64,000 bases of DNA. It comes from an uncultured Porphyromonadaceae bacterium. GTDB lineage: Bacteria; Bacteroidota; Bacteroidia; Bacteroidales; Muribaculaceae. A model generated the notes under the pieces. The model saw nothing but the letters and a program-made list of their open reading frames with translations, did not search any database and was not told where the DNA came from. A program made the position numbers and the translations under genes. The stretch covers positions 1-64,000 of the forward strand of contig CALKRW010000021.1 of NCBI GenBank assembly GCA_937989585.1, given 5' to 3'. Every line of letters begins with the position of its first letter. The stretch's first letter is position 1. This document shows positions 17,230-25,252 of the stretch, in pieces.

Positions 17230-18482
17230 CAGCGTTTGGAAGTTACGTCAGCCTCATATTTTTCGACAGCGGCAAGATAAGACTCGCCGACGGGGACGCC
17301 GTTGGTCAGGCAGAACATGTCGTAGACAGCGTTCCAGGGAAGGTTCTTGCACTCCTCGAGGAGAGCGAGGCGCTGGAACTTCTTGTCCTCGAGCTCGTAC
17401 TGACGGAGAGTGGCGATAGGCTCGAGCAGGGCGCGGAGCATGCACTTCTGTGCGGCACGCGAGCCGATGACGTAGGCACCGATGCGGTTGAGGGTGCCGT
17501 CGAAGTAGTCGAGGCCGTAGTGTACGCGGTTGAGGGCGCCGGCGCGGACAATCTCGCTGAAGAGGTCGAGTGTGGGGTCGTCCATGATGGTAACGTGGTC
17601 GGAGTCCCAGCGTACGGGGCGCGAAACGTGGAGCATGAGTTCGGGGACGAAGAGGAGCATGGCGCTAACCTTGTCGGCGACGCTCTCGGTGGGGTGGAAG
17701 TGACCTGTGTCGAGGGTAATCATCATGTCGCGCTTGGAGGCATAGGCAGTGTAGAAGTCGTTCGAGCCTACGGTGTAACTCTCAAGGCCGATGCCGAATA
17801 CCTTGGACTCAACGCAGTCCTTCATCCAGTCGTACTTGTGCTCGAAGATCTGGTCGAGAGAATCCTTGAGGAACTCGCGGTACATGTAGCGGTTGACGGT
17901 GATGTCCTTCGAGCCGTCGTGTACCCAAGTGTTCATGATACAGGGGTCCTGCTGGGCCTCGCCCATGGCCTGAGCGACGGCGCGGCAGCGCTTGCTGTGC
18001 TCGATCCAGAAGTCGCGGATGCCCTTGTCGGGGTTGGCGAGGCTGAGGTCGCCGCTCTTGGGGTGCGAGAACGACGTGGAGTTGAAGTCGAGTTTGATGT
18101 CATGCTCCCCGGCCCACTGAATCCAGGATGCGAAGTGTTCGGGAGTAACCTGGTCGCGGTCGACGAACTTGCCGCCGAAGTCACCGTAGATCTCGTGGAG
18201 GTTAAGGCGGTGCTTACCGGGGATGAGGGACATGGCCTGGAGGATGTCGGCGCGGAGTTCCTCCATGTTGCGGGCTTTGCCGGGATAGTTGCCGTTAACC
18301 TGGATGCCGCCTGTGAGCTGGCCGCCCTGGTTCTCGAAGCCGGCGACGTCATCGGCCTGCCAGCAGTGCATGCTCAGGTGGAAGTCCTGCATCTGGGCGA
18401 GAACCTTGTCAGTGTCGACACCGATTGCGGCATAGCGTTCGCGTGCAATCTCATAGGCTTTGCGGATATTTTCTTCTTTCAT
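17229..18482 (-). CDS. rhaA: L-rhamnose isomerase
   Basis: The 417-residue protein has the length of E. coli RhaA (419). Conserved segments include KVFGIGLESYTVGSNDFY, ITLDTGHFHPTE and RWDSDHV, which supply the metal-binding Glu, Asp and His residues of this TIM-barrel enzyme. It converts L-rhamnose to L-rhamnulose. It lies 76 bases downstream of rhaB. Confidence 0.97.
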   Translation of the reverse strand: MKEENIRKAYEIARERYAAIGVDTDKVLAQMQDFHLSMHCWQADDVAGFENQGGQLTGGIQVNGNYPGKARNMEELRADILQAMSLIPGKHRLNLHEIYGDFGGKFVDRDQVTPEHFASWIQWAGEHDIKLDFNSTSFSHPKSGDLSLANPDKGIRDFWIEHSKRCRAVAQAMGEAQQDPCIMNTWVHDGSKDITVNRYMYREFLKDSLDQIFEHKYDWMKDCVESKVFGIGLESYTVGSNDFYTAYASKRDMMITLDTGHFHPTESVADKVSAMLLFVPELMLHVSRPVRWDSDHVTIMDDPTLDLFSEIVRAGALNRVHYGLDYFDGTLNRIGAYVIGSRAAQKCMLRALLEPIATLRQYELEDKKFQRLALLEECKNLPWNAVYDMFCLTNGVPVGESYLAAVEKYEADVTSKR

Positions 18483-18558
18483 GATAGTGATTGGGATTTA
18501 TGTGCGGCCGGGGCCGCATTTATTATTGATTGTTATGATTTCGGGGTTAAAATGGATG

Positions 18559-19971
18559 TTATTTCTTTGGATTGAAGGTCTTGGTCTCGACGTTGTGGGA
18601 AATGATGCGGCGCATCTCGGCGAGGTCCTTGACCTGGCCTGCAGCGACAGCCTGGAGCATGATGTTGCCAAGTGCGGTAGCCTCGGCAGGTCCGGCGACA
18701 ACGGGGACACCGCAGGCGTCGGCGGTAAGTTGGTTGAGGAAGGCGTTGCGCGAGCCGCCGCCAATCACATGCAGGCGCTCGACGGGATAGTCGGACAGGG
18801 TGCGGAAGACATCGAGGGTCGCGGCATACTTTGCTGCAAGGCTGTCGAAAATCGAGCGGATGAACTCGCCGTGGGTGGCGGGAACGCGCTGACTAGTGGC
18901 GTGGCAGTAGGCAACGATTGCCTCGGGCATACTCTCGGGAGCGGTGAACGCGGGGGCATCGGGGTCGATGCGGCAAACACTCTCGGAGGCCTCGGCGAGC
19001 GCAACCATCTCGGGATAGGTGTAGGTCTTACCCTCGGCCTTCCACTGCTTGAGGCACTGCTCGACAATCCACATGCCGGTGATGTTCTTCAGCAGACGGA
19101 TGGTGCCCTCGACACCGCCCTCGTTGGTGATGTTGTACTTGCGGGTGGTGTCGTTGATTTTCGGCGAATCGGTCTCAACGCCCATCAGCGACCAAGTGCC
19201 GCTGCTGAGGTACGCGAAGTTGCGGTCGGTGGCGGGAATGGCGGCGACGGCCGAAGCGGTGTCGTGTCCGGCAACAGCCACAATTCTGATCTGAGGAAGT
19301 CCGACCTCGCGGGCGATGTCCTCGCGGAGCACGCCTACGGTATGACCAGGCTCGACCATCGGACCGAACGAGGACTCGTCGAGGCCGACGGACTCGAGTA
19401 CCTTGCCGTCAAGGCGGCGTGTGGCGGCGTTGACGATAGAGCCTGTGGACGCGATGGTATACTCGGTGACGATGTTACCGGTGAGCATGTAGGCCAGCGC
19501 GTCGGGCATGAAGACGAGTTTGGCGGCGCTGTCGTGCGAGAACTCGCCGCGGTGCTCGTTAAACTGGAACACCGTGTTGAAGCCCATGTGCTGGATGCCG
19601 GTGTGGCCGTAGAGCTCGGATGCCGGCATGACAGTCTCGAAGAAACGCTCTTCGGCGCCTATGGTCTTAATGTCGCGGTAGGCATAGGGGAGCCCGATGA
19701 TGGTCCCGTCGGGAGCGACACAGGCGTAATCGACACCCCATGTGTCGATGCCTGCCGAATCAATCTCGATGCCGAGCCGTGCGGCTTCGGCAAGACCGCG
19801 CTTGAGTTCCTCGAAAAGCGAGTAGATGTTCCAGTGAAGCCGTCCGTTCAACGGCAGCATCGCATTGGGGAAACGTGTGAGTTCGGTCATCTTGAGATGG
19901 CCCTCGCCGTCAAGTTGCCCCAGGATGGTGCGCCCGCTGGTGGCGCCAAGGTCAAATGCTATATAATTCAT
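18559..19971 (-). CDS. rhaB: Rhamnulokinase
   Basis: The 470-residue FGGY-family kinase begins with the nucleotide-binding loop DLGATSGRTILG. It contains GIDTWGVDYA, with the catalytic Asp expected in this motif family, and a C-terminal GGGSRNAFLNQLTAD ATP-binding segment. It phosphorylates L-rhamnulose at C1. It is 24 bases downstream of rhaM. Confidence 0.96.
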   Translation of the reverse strand: MNYIAFDLGATSGRTILGQLDGEGHLKMTELTRFPNAMLPLNGRLHWNIYSLFEELKRGLAEAARLGIEIDSAGIDTWGVDYACVAPDGTIIGLPYAYRDIKTIGAEERFFETVMPASELYGHTGIQHMGFNTVFQFNEHRGEFSHDSAAKLVFMPDALAYMLTGNIVTEYTIASTGSIVNAATRRLDGKVLESVGLDESSFGPMVEPGHTVGVLREDIAREVGLPQIRIVAVAGHDTASAVAAIPATDRNFAYLSSGTWSLMGVETDSPKINDTTRKYNITNEGGVEGTIRLLKNITGMWIVEQCLKQWKAEGKTYTYPEMVALAEASESVCRIDPDAPAFTAPESMPEAIVAYCHATSQRVPATHGEFIRSIFDSLAAKYAATLDVFRTLSDYPVERLHVIGGGSRNAFLNQLTADACGVPVVAGPAEATALGNIMLQAVAAGQVKDLAEMRRIISHNVETKTFNPKK

Positions 19972-19995
19972 GGCTGTGAGGTTTTGACAAGATTA

Positions 19996-20310
19996 TCAAT
20001 CCATGTGGAATACTTCGGGAAGGGGAATGGAGACCGGAGAGTTGTCGGGGTTGACCTCCATGATGTCGGCCATATAGTCCCACCATTTCTGTACAATGGG
20101 ATTCGTTCCCATGTCCTGCGACGACTCCTCTCCGCGGGTCTTCTGGAAGGCGAAAAGGATATTCGTATCGCGGTCCCAGTATATGGAATAGTCATATACG
20201 CCCTGATCGGAGAGCAACTGCTTAAGTTCCGGCCATATGGCGGCATGACGGCGTTCGTATTCGGCCTCAAATCCGGGTTTGAGGTACATTTTGAATGCTT
20301 CTCTCTTCAT
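19996..20310 (-). CDS. rhaM: L-rhamnose mutarotase
   Basis: The 104-residue dimeric alpha-beta barrel protein matches RhaM: an N-terminal LKPGFEAEYERRHAAIWPEL with the conserved His, then VYDYSIYWD and MADIMEV. It interconverts alpha and beta L-rhamnose so the isomerase gets its preferred anomer. It is the first gene of the operon. Confidence 0.95.
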   Translation of the reverse strand: MKREAFKMYLKPGFEAEYERRHAAIWPELKQLLSDQGVYDYSIYWDRDTNILFAFQKTRGEESSQDMGTNPIVQKWWDYMADIMEVNPDNSPVSIPLPEVFHMD

Positions 20311-20384
20311 GATAATTCAAGGTGAGGTGATATTGGTTATTATTGGGTCGTAGCCGTAGAGAAAAATAGGTTTCAAGTAGTTTT

Positions 20385-20417
20385 GCAAAATTAGTAAATT
20401 GCGCTTGTTAATCAAAA
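20385..20417 (-). promoter_or_regulatory. Promoter of the rhamnose operon
   Basis: On the minus strand TTTG (20416-20413, within CAAAA on +) is followed by 19 bases and TAATTTTGC (20393-20385). This is a full match to the Bacteroidetes promoter. The leader to the rhaM start is about 65-70 bases. It interlocks with the promoter for the + strand mgtC gene. No regulator gene is adjacent; Bacteroides rhamnose operons are known to use an AraC-type activator, which is presumably encoded elsewhere. Confidence 0.8.
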
Positions 20418-20436
20418 TTTTGAAACGTAATTTTGC
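20404..20436 (+). promoter_or_regulatory. Promoter of the mgtC-beta-propeller unit
   Basis: CTTG (20404-20407), a 20-base spacer and TAATTTTGC (20428-20436) fit the consensus with one mismatch in the -33 box. Its -33 region lies between the -33 and -7 boxes of the opposing rhamnose promoter, so RNA polymerase could not occupy both at once. Confidence 0.6.
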
Positions 20437-20540
20437 ATTGCGGACCAATGTGGCGCCCGGGCGCACAATTTTATGCCGAGTTTCCGCGTTTAAATAATTT
20501 ACTCAAACCCAAGCCATCAAGCGCATCAAACATTCCCCAT

Positions 20541-21266
20541 ATGACTGACTACATAATGGACCTCATAGGCCTGGCCGACTCGCAGGAAGTGAATCTGGTC
20601 AACTCCGTGTGCCGACTCATACTCGCCATGCTGCTGGGCATGGCCGTAGGCGCCGAACGCAAACACAAGGGCCAGGTGGCAGGCATACGTACCTTCGCCC
20701 TGATATCGATGGGAGCGTGCCTCGCTATGCTTCTGTCCATCTATGTCCCCCAGGTATATCTGGGTCTCAAGAACGGTGACCCGGGCCGAATCGCCGCTCA
20801 GGTGATAACGGGCATCGGCTTTCTCGGCGGCGGCGCCATGATACACATGAAGGGCGCGGTCCGCGGCCTCACCACCGCGGCAGGCATATGGATGACCGCC
20901 ATCATAGGCATGGCCGTGGGAATGGGCATGTACACCGTATCGCTCGGGGCCACGCTCCTGATTCTGCTGACCCTGGTGATATTCGACAACTACGAGAAGA
21001 GGGTCAAACTCGGCCGCGAGTCCAAGGTCATAAACATAGTGGTCGACGGCATAGTGCCCGACATCAAGCCTTACCGCAAGGTGATCGACGACTACGGCGT
21101 ACACCTGTCGACCTTCTATCTGGCCTACGACTACACGAAGAGCACGACAGAGTTCAACTTCGTGATACTCGTACCGTCGGGCACAGACATGCTGCCGCTG
21201 CTAGACCTGATCGCCAAGGTATCTCAGACCCGGCGACTGACTCTCTCAACCCAGTTCGACCTTTAA
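20541..21266 (+). CDS. MgtC/SapB family membrane protein
   Basis: The start at 20541 gives 241 residues. The N-terminal half has four to five membrane segments and the MgtC signature region LAMLLGMAVGAERKHKGQVAGIRTF, plus GIGFLGGGAMIHMKG. A cytoplasmic C-terminal domain of about 85 residues follows. MgtC proteins affect magnesium homeostasis and, in some pathogens, inhibit the F-type ATP synthase; many members have no defined job. An upstream in-frame extension to 20433 was rejected because it covers the promoter. Confidence 0.92.
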   Translation: MTDYIMDLIGLADSQEVNLVNSVCRLILAMLLGMAVGAERKHKGQVAGIRTFALISMGACLAMLLSIYVPQVYLGLKNGDPGRIAAQVITGIGFLGGGAMIHMKGAVRGLTTAAGIWMTAIIGMAVGMGMYTVSLGATLLILLTLVIFDNYEKRVKLGRESKVINIVVDGIVPDIKPYRKVIDDYGVHLSTFYLAYDYTKSTTEFNFVILVPSGTDMLPLLDLIAKVSQTRRLTLSTQFDL

Positions 21267-21313
21267 GCCGACGAACAATTCCAAGACAACACAGAACGCC
21301 TTAAAACCCGACC

Positions 21314-22672
21314 ATGAACCTACCCCTGCCAGTCAGACAGTGTCTGACCGCCGTACTCGCCATAGCGGCGACCACGGCAAGCGTCTCAGCAGACGAAACC
21401 AGACCATCAGCAAAGAAAAAAGAGCAGCCTCCGGTGGTGCATCCACAGATAGGGACGCGCGCGTCCTCGGCAGACGGCGAGATCGAGATCATACTCGCCG
21501 ACAAGCGCCAGTACTATCTAAACGGTCCTTCAGAGACCCGTGACAGGGACATAATCTCGCCCAAGAGCGTGCATGTCTCGCCCGACGGATCTAAATTTTA
21601 CGTCAACTCGCTCGAAGGAGCCAGGACAGTGGTCTACGACGCAAGGACACACCGCAAGCTCAATGTCATCAGCCACGTCATAGGCGCGGAGCATGACTCG
21701 CTGTGGGCCCCGCCGACCCAACTATACACGTTCAGGCACGACTACGGCAACGAACGCCGCTTCACCGGCAAGCCTGTCGAAAGCACATTCTCGCACGGGG
21801 GACGCTACCTGTGGGTGCCGTACTACCGGCGCTCGTTCGACATCAACGCCCAGGATCCGTCGGCGGTGGCCGTCATCGACACGCGCACCGACAAGATCGT
21901 GCGCCTGCTCGACACGGGTCCCCTGCCGAAAATGATAGCGACGTCGCCCGACGGCAAGACCATCGCCGTATCCCACTGGGGCGACAACACGATAGGCATC
22001 ATCGACATTTCCTCGACAGACCCGGCAAAGTGGCACAATGTCACATACTACACCGTGGACCACAAACTCAGGCTCGACTTCAGCCTCACCAAGCCCGTAG
22101 ACCGCGACAACGGCTCGGGAAACGCCCTGCGCGGAACAGTCTTCACTCCTGACGGCCGCTACCTTCTGGTCGGATGCATGGGCGGGTGCGGAGGCATCGC
22201 AGTGGTTGACATAAAGAACGGACGGTATCTTGGAAAGATATTAGGAATGATGCCCAATCTGCGCCACATGCTTATTTCAGGAGGGTACCTTTACCTGAGC
22301 ATCAACAGCGCGGGCTACGTACAGCGCATACCCCTGCAGAAGATTCTCGACACAGCCTCGAACATGGACGGCAGGAATGTCACTCTGAAAGGCTGGAGCA
22401 ACTGCAAGGTCGGAGCCGGGGCACGCACAATCGCGGCCACACCTGACGGGCGCTACATCCTGGCGGCGTGCAATTCGGTCAGCAAGCTCTATGTGGTCGA
22501 CACAAGGACAATGAAGGTGGCGGCCTCGATTGACGTCGACTCATATCCCGTCGGCCTGGACATCAGCCACGACGGGCAGTGGGCCTACGTTACCTCGCAG
22601 GGGCGCGACCACAAGGGTGGCAACTGCCTTACGGTATACTGCCTCAACCGCCGTTCCTCCGCAAAAAAATAG
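21314..22672 (+). CDS. Secreted beta-propeller (YncE/YVTN-like) protein
   Basis: The 452-residue protein has a signal peptide ending near ASVSA. It carries repeated blades of the SPDG or TPDG type (SPDGSKFYVNS, SPDGKTIAVSHWGDNT, TPDGRYLLVG, TPDGRYILAACNS, SHDGQWAYVTSQG) followed by VVD[TI] strands. This is the seven-bladed YncE/YVTN propeller fold. Ligand and partner are unknown. It follows the mgtC-like gene by 47 bases, in an operon-like arrangement. Confidence 0.82.
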   Translation: MNLPLPVRQCLTAVLAIAATTASVSADETRPSAKKKEQPPVVHPQIGTRASSADGEIEIILADKRQYYLNGPSETRDRDIISPKSVHVSPDGSKFYVNSLEGARTVVYDARTHRKLNVISHVIGAEHDSLWAPPTQLYTFRHDYGNERRFTGKPVESTFSHGGRYLWVPYYRRSFDINAQDPSAVAVIDTRTDKIVRLLDTGPLPKMIATSPDGKTIAVSHWGDNTIGIIDISSTDPAKWHNVTYYTVDHKLRLDFSLTKPVDRDNGSGNALRGTVFTPDGRYLLVGCMGGCGGIAVVDIKNGRYLGKILGMMPNLRHMLISGGYLYLSINSAGYVQRIPLQKILDTASNMDGRNVTLKGWSNCKVGAGARTIAATPDGRYILAACNSVSKLYVVDTRTMKVAASIDVDSYPVGLDISHDGQWAYVTSQGRDHKGGNCLTVYCLNRRSSAKK

Positions 22673-22712
22673 ACGCCACTAGACGCCACACCTCACCTGT
22701 TCATGAACACAG

Positions 22713-22746
22713 CAGCGGCGATGCGTTCTCAGACGCATCGCCGCTG
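22713..22746. terminator. Hairpin between convergent genes
   Basis: A 14-bp perfect stem (CAGCGGCGATGCGT with ACGCATCGCCGCTG) has a 6-base loop. It lies between the convergent beta-propeller (+) and susF-like (-) genes. There is no T run, so it is a likely but imperfect two-way terminator. Confidence 0.6.
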
Positions 22747-22808
22747 TAGGTTTATAGGCGGGAGTCAGCCCCGCTCTGACTCCGGGATGTTTCCCCGGGA
22801 AGGCTCAA

Positions 22809-24254
22809 TCAATACAACTGAATTTTGTAGGGATAGGATGACAGGTCAAGGTAGACATTGTATGTGCCGGCGGGATAGGTGATGTTGGCACCGTCTACGG
22901 TGAGTTTGTCAATCTCGCCACCAAGGTTGATGCTCCAGTTGTCGTTGAAGCGAATCTTGAATGCCTGGCCTTCGCCAAGAGTGAATCGGCCGGTCCAGCC
23001 AAGACCGTTCATGCCGGGCATGGGAGTGAGAGCCTCCTGACCGCCCCAGCCGTTGAAGTCACCGATAAGTCCGCAGGAAGTGATGGGGGTCAGAGCGTAG
23101 GTGAGTTTCTCGGTGTCGGCGGTAACGAAGTACAGGTCGGCGGCGGGAGCAGCGAGGTTGGCTGCGTCGGCGGCTGTAGACAGAGTTCCGGCTTCCGCGC
23201 CGAGACCATAGTTCACGCCATTCCAGTCGGGCTGCGAGCAGAATTTGAAGGCGCCGGTGAGGTAGGCGAAGCCGGAGTATTTGGTCTTGCCTGCGGGTGC
23301 AGCGACAACGGGAGCGGTATTGTGGTCCCATCCGGGATCACCGACAACCCACATCAGTTCGCTTTCCTTCACGAACTCGTAACTCTGGTTCTCCATGTCG
23401 ATGGTGAATGTGTAGATGCCGGGGACGTTGATGCAGCCGGCCTGTGAGTCGGTTTCGGCGGTACGGGGGATGAGATTGCCCTCGAGAGCGTGGTCACCGT
23501 TTACGGCGGGGCCGAACGACGAGTCGGGCAGGTCGGTCCAGTTGCCGGCGGCTACGGTCGACTGGGGAACGACTTTCCACCACCATCCGGAAGCGGCCTC
23601 GGAGGCAGAGATCGAGACTGAGATCTTGAAGATGGGGTCATCGTAACCGCTGACACCCGAGTTGTGCATGGGCAGTGCGTCGGCGACAGACCAACCGTTG
23701 ATTGTGCCGAGCAGGTTGTAGCCATCCTCGATAACGATGCCAAGGTCAAGTGGCGTCACCGTGGACTTACCCTCGCAGACATAGTAGTCGGCACCGCCGA
23801 AGCGGACCTCGGCGTTGGGGTTCTCCTTATTGACAAGATATGCAGCCACACGGAAGAGGACTTCCTTGGGTTTTGCGGACTTGCCCATTGCCTGGACATA
23901 GGCGCCCTCGAGTACGTCGGGAGCGACATAGAGTCTGTTCTCGCTGACAGTGATGTCGAAGTCGGCGGAATGCTCGTAGGCGGCCTCACGTCCGAGAGTA
24001 CCTACGAACTTAAGAGAATATGTCTCGGGGAGATTGACACAGTTCTCGATGGCAGCGAGTTCGACGGGAGTCGCCGACGCGTTGGCCTCGATAAGATTGA
24101 TGGCCGAAGCCGCGGTTGTGTTAACCTTGAGGTCCGAGGTTGTCATTTGTGGCAGCTGAGGGTTGACTGTGGGTTCTGCGAAAGACTTTTCGTCCTGGCA
24201 TGAAGTCGTACCCAAAGCAACGGCTGCGAGAAGTATGATGCTTAATTTTTTCAT
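22809..24254 (-). CDS. SusF/SusE-like outer-membrane glycan-binding lipoprotein
   Basis: The 481-residue protein has a lipoprotein signal (MKKLSIILLAAVALGTTSC). An N-terminal SusE/F-type Ig-like domain is followed by at least two more beta-rich carbohydrate-binding-like modules, the last around CGLIGDFNGWGGQEA, a pattern typical of SusE/SusF starch-binding modules. Aromatic residues are dense in these segments (SGWWWKV, NGLGWTGRF). It would sit on the cell surface and help capture glycans. It is the last gene of the four-gene set, 22 bases after the SusE-like gene. Confidence 0.85.
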   Translation of the reverse strand: MKKLSIILLAAVALGTTSCQDEKSFAEPTVNPQLPQMTTSDLKVNTTAASAINLIEANASATPVELAAIENCVNLPETYSLKFVGTLGREAAYEHSADFDITVSENRLYVAPDVLEGAYVQAMGKSAKPKEVLFRVAAYLVNKENPNAEVRFGGADYYVCEGKSTVTPLDLGIVIEDGYNLLGTINGWSVADALPMHNSGVSGYDDPIFKISVSISASEAASGWWWKVVPQSTVAAGNWTDLPDSSFGPAVNGDHALEGNLIPRTAETDSQAGCINVPGIYTFTIDMENQSYEFVKESELMWVVGDPGWDHNTAPVVAAPAGKTKYSGFAYLTGAFKFCSQPDWNGVNYGLGAEAGTLSTAADAANLAAPAADLYFVTADTEKLTYALTPITSCGLIGDFNGWGGQEALTPMPGMNGLGWTGRFTLGEGQAFKIRFNDNWSINLGGEIDKLTVDGANITYPAGTYNVYLDLSSYPYKIQLY

Positions 24255-24276
24255 TTTCGGGAAATTTTAAGAAGGA

Positions 24277-25155
24277 TTATTCAACAGCCTTGATGATGAT
24301 TTTCATTGTGTTCATGTCAACGGTAATATCCATCTTACCGCCGGTCCAGCCGGGGAAGTTGAACGAGCCTTTGCCTTTGACAAGAGTACCGGCAAACTCG
24401 CCGTCGACGAATTCGTAGTCGAGAGGATTATCGTCTGACTGCGATCCGTAGGAGTCGGCATCCCAGCCTGTGAGGGCGGTGTAGAAGCGGAACATGGCGT
24501 TTCCGGCGGGAATATCGAATGTGCCAAAGTAGATCTTCGAGCCGATGGCGTCGTCAGCCTCGTAGAGAGCCCAGTCGGCATAGTGGTCGGCCGCTGAAGC
24601 ATCGGGACCCTTCCATCCCTCGGGAGCGCCGACGAGATAGATCTTGCCGGGAGACTGGACGGCGCAGTAGCACTTGACCTGGTCGAGGCAGATTACGTTG
24701 GAGTGGATTGTGGAGTTGGCTACCTGAGGCACAGAGCCGGCGACGCGGAAGTAGACCTTGCCGGCGGGTTCGTCGACATACTGTTCCTCTTTGGTGATTC
24801 CGCGCAGTGTGCAGATGGCGATTGCGAGTTCTTCCATCGAGACCTCGGCGCTGCAGTTGCTGTAGGTTGTGGGGAGAGCATAGAATGCCTCGCCGTTGAG
24901 GTTAGGGGTGGTGAAGTCGGAGACAAGCGAGACCTCTACCTGATATTCTCCCACGGCGGCAAAACCCCAGTTGGGCTGCGACCAGTTGAGGTCGATAACG
25001 CCGTCGGGCGTGAGGTTGTAGTACTGCTGGGCCATTGCAGGAGTATTCAGGTCGAACTTCGTAGCCTCCTGGTAGCGGGGCTCGGTGTTCTGCTTACAAC
25101 TGCTTGTGGCGAGTAGTGCAACCAGCGCAAAGAAAAGGACTGATATTTTTTTCAT
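24277..25155 (-). CDS. SusE-like outer-membrane lipoprotein
   Basis: The 292-residue protein has lipobox ATSSC near residue 19. The N-terminal third is an SusE-type Ig-like domain (DLNWSQPNWGFAAVGEYQVEVS). The C-terminal part has the pattern KIYLVGAPEGWKGPDAS, as in the carbohydrate modules of SusE/SusF. It is shorter than SusF-like proteins and has fewer modules. It lies 97 bases downstream of the SusD-like gene. Confidence 0.83.
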   Translation of the reverse strand: MKKISVLFFALVALLATSSCKQNTEPRYQEATKFDLNTPAMAQQYYNLTPDGVIDLNWSQPNWGFAAVGEYQVEVSLVSDFTTPNLNGEAFYALPTTYSNCSAEVSMEELAIAICTLRGITKEEQYVDEPAGKVYFRVAGSVPQVANSTIHSNVICLDQVKCYCAVQSPGKIYLVGAPEGWKGPDASAADHYADWALYEADDAIGSKIYFGTFDIPAGNAMFRFYTALTGWDADSYGSQSDDNPLDYEFVDGEFAGTLVKGKGSFNFPGWTGGKMDITVDMNTMKIIIKAVE

Positions 25156-25252
25156 TGTCGTTTTCGATTATGAATGTTTGATGATTTGGGGTTTGAGTCC
25201 CTGTCCGGGTCATCCCGTTGCATGGAAAACCCGGACGGTGACTCTGTTCTTG

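Noticed and set aside
18460..20325. 621-codon open frame on + strand opposite rhaB
   Set aside because: Antisense shadow of rhaB and rhaM; long antisense frames are common in high-GC codon use.
20433..20540. N-terminal extension of the mgtC-like gene
   Set aside because: It covers the promoter box, and the family's N-terminus begins at the ATG at 20541.
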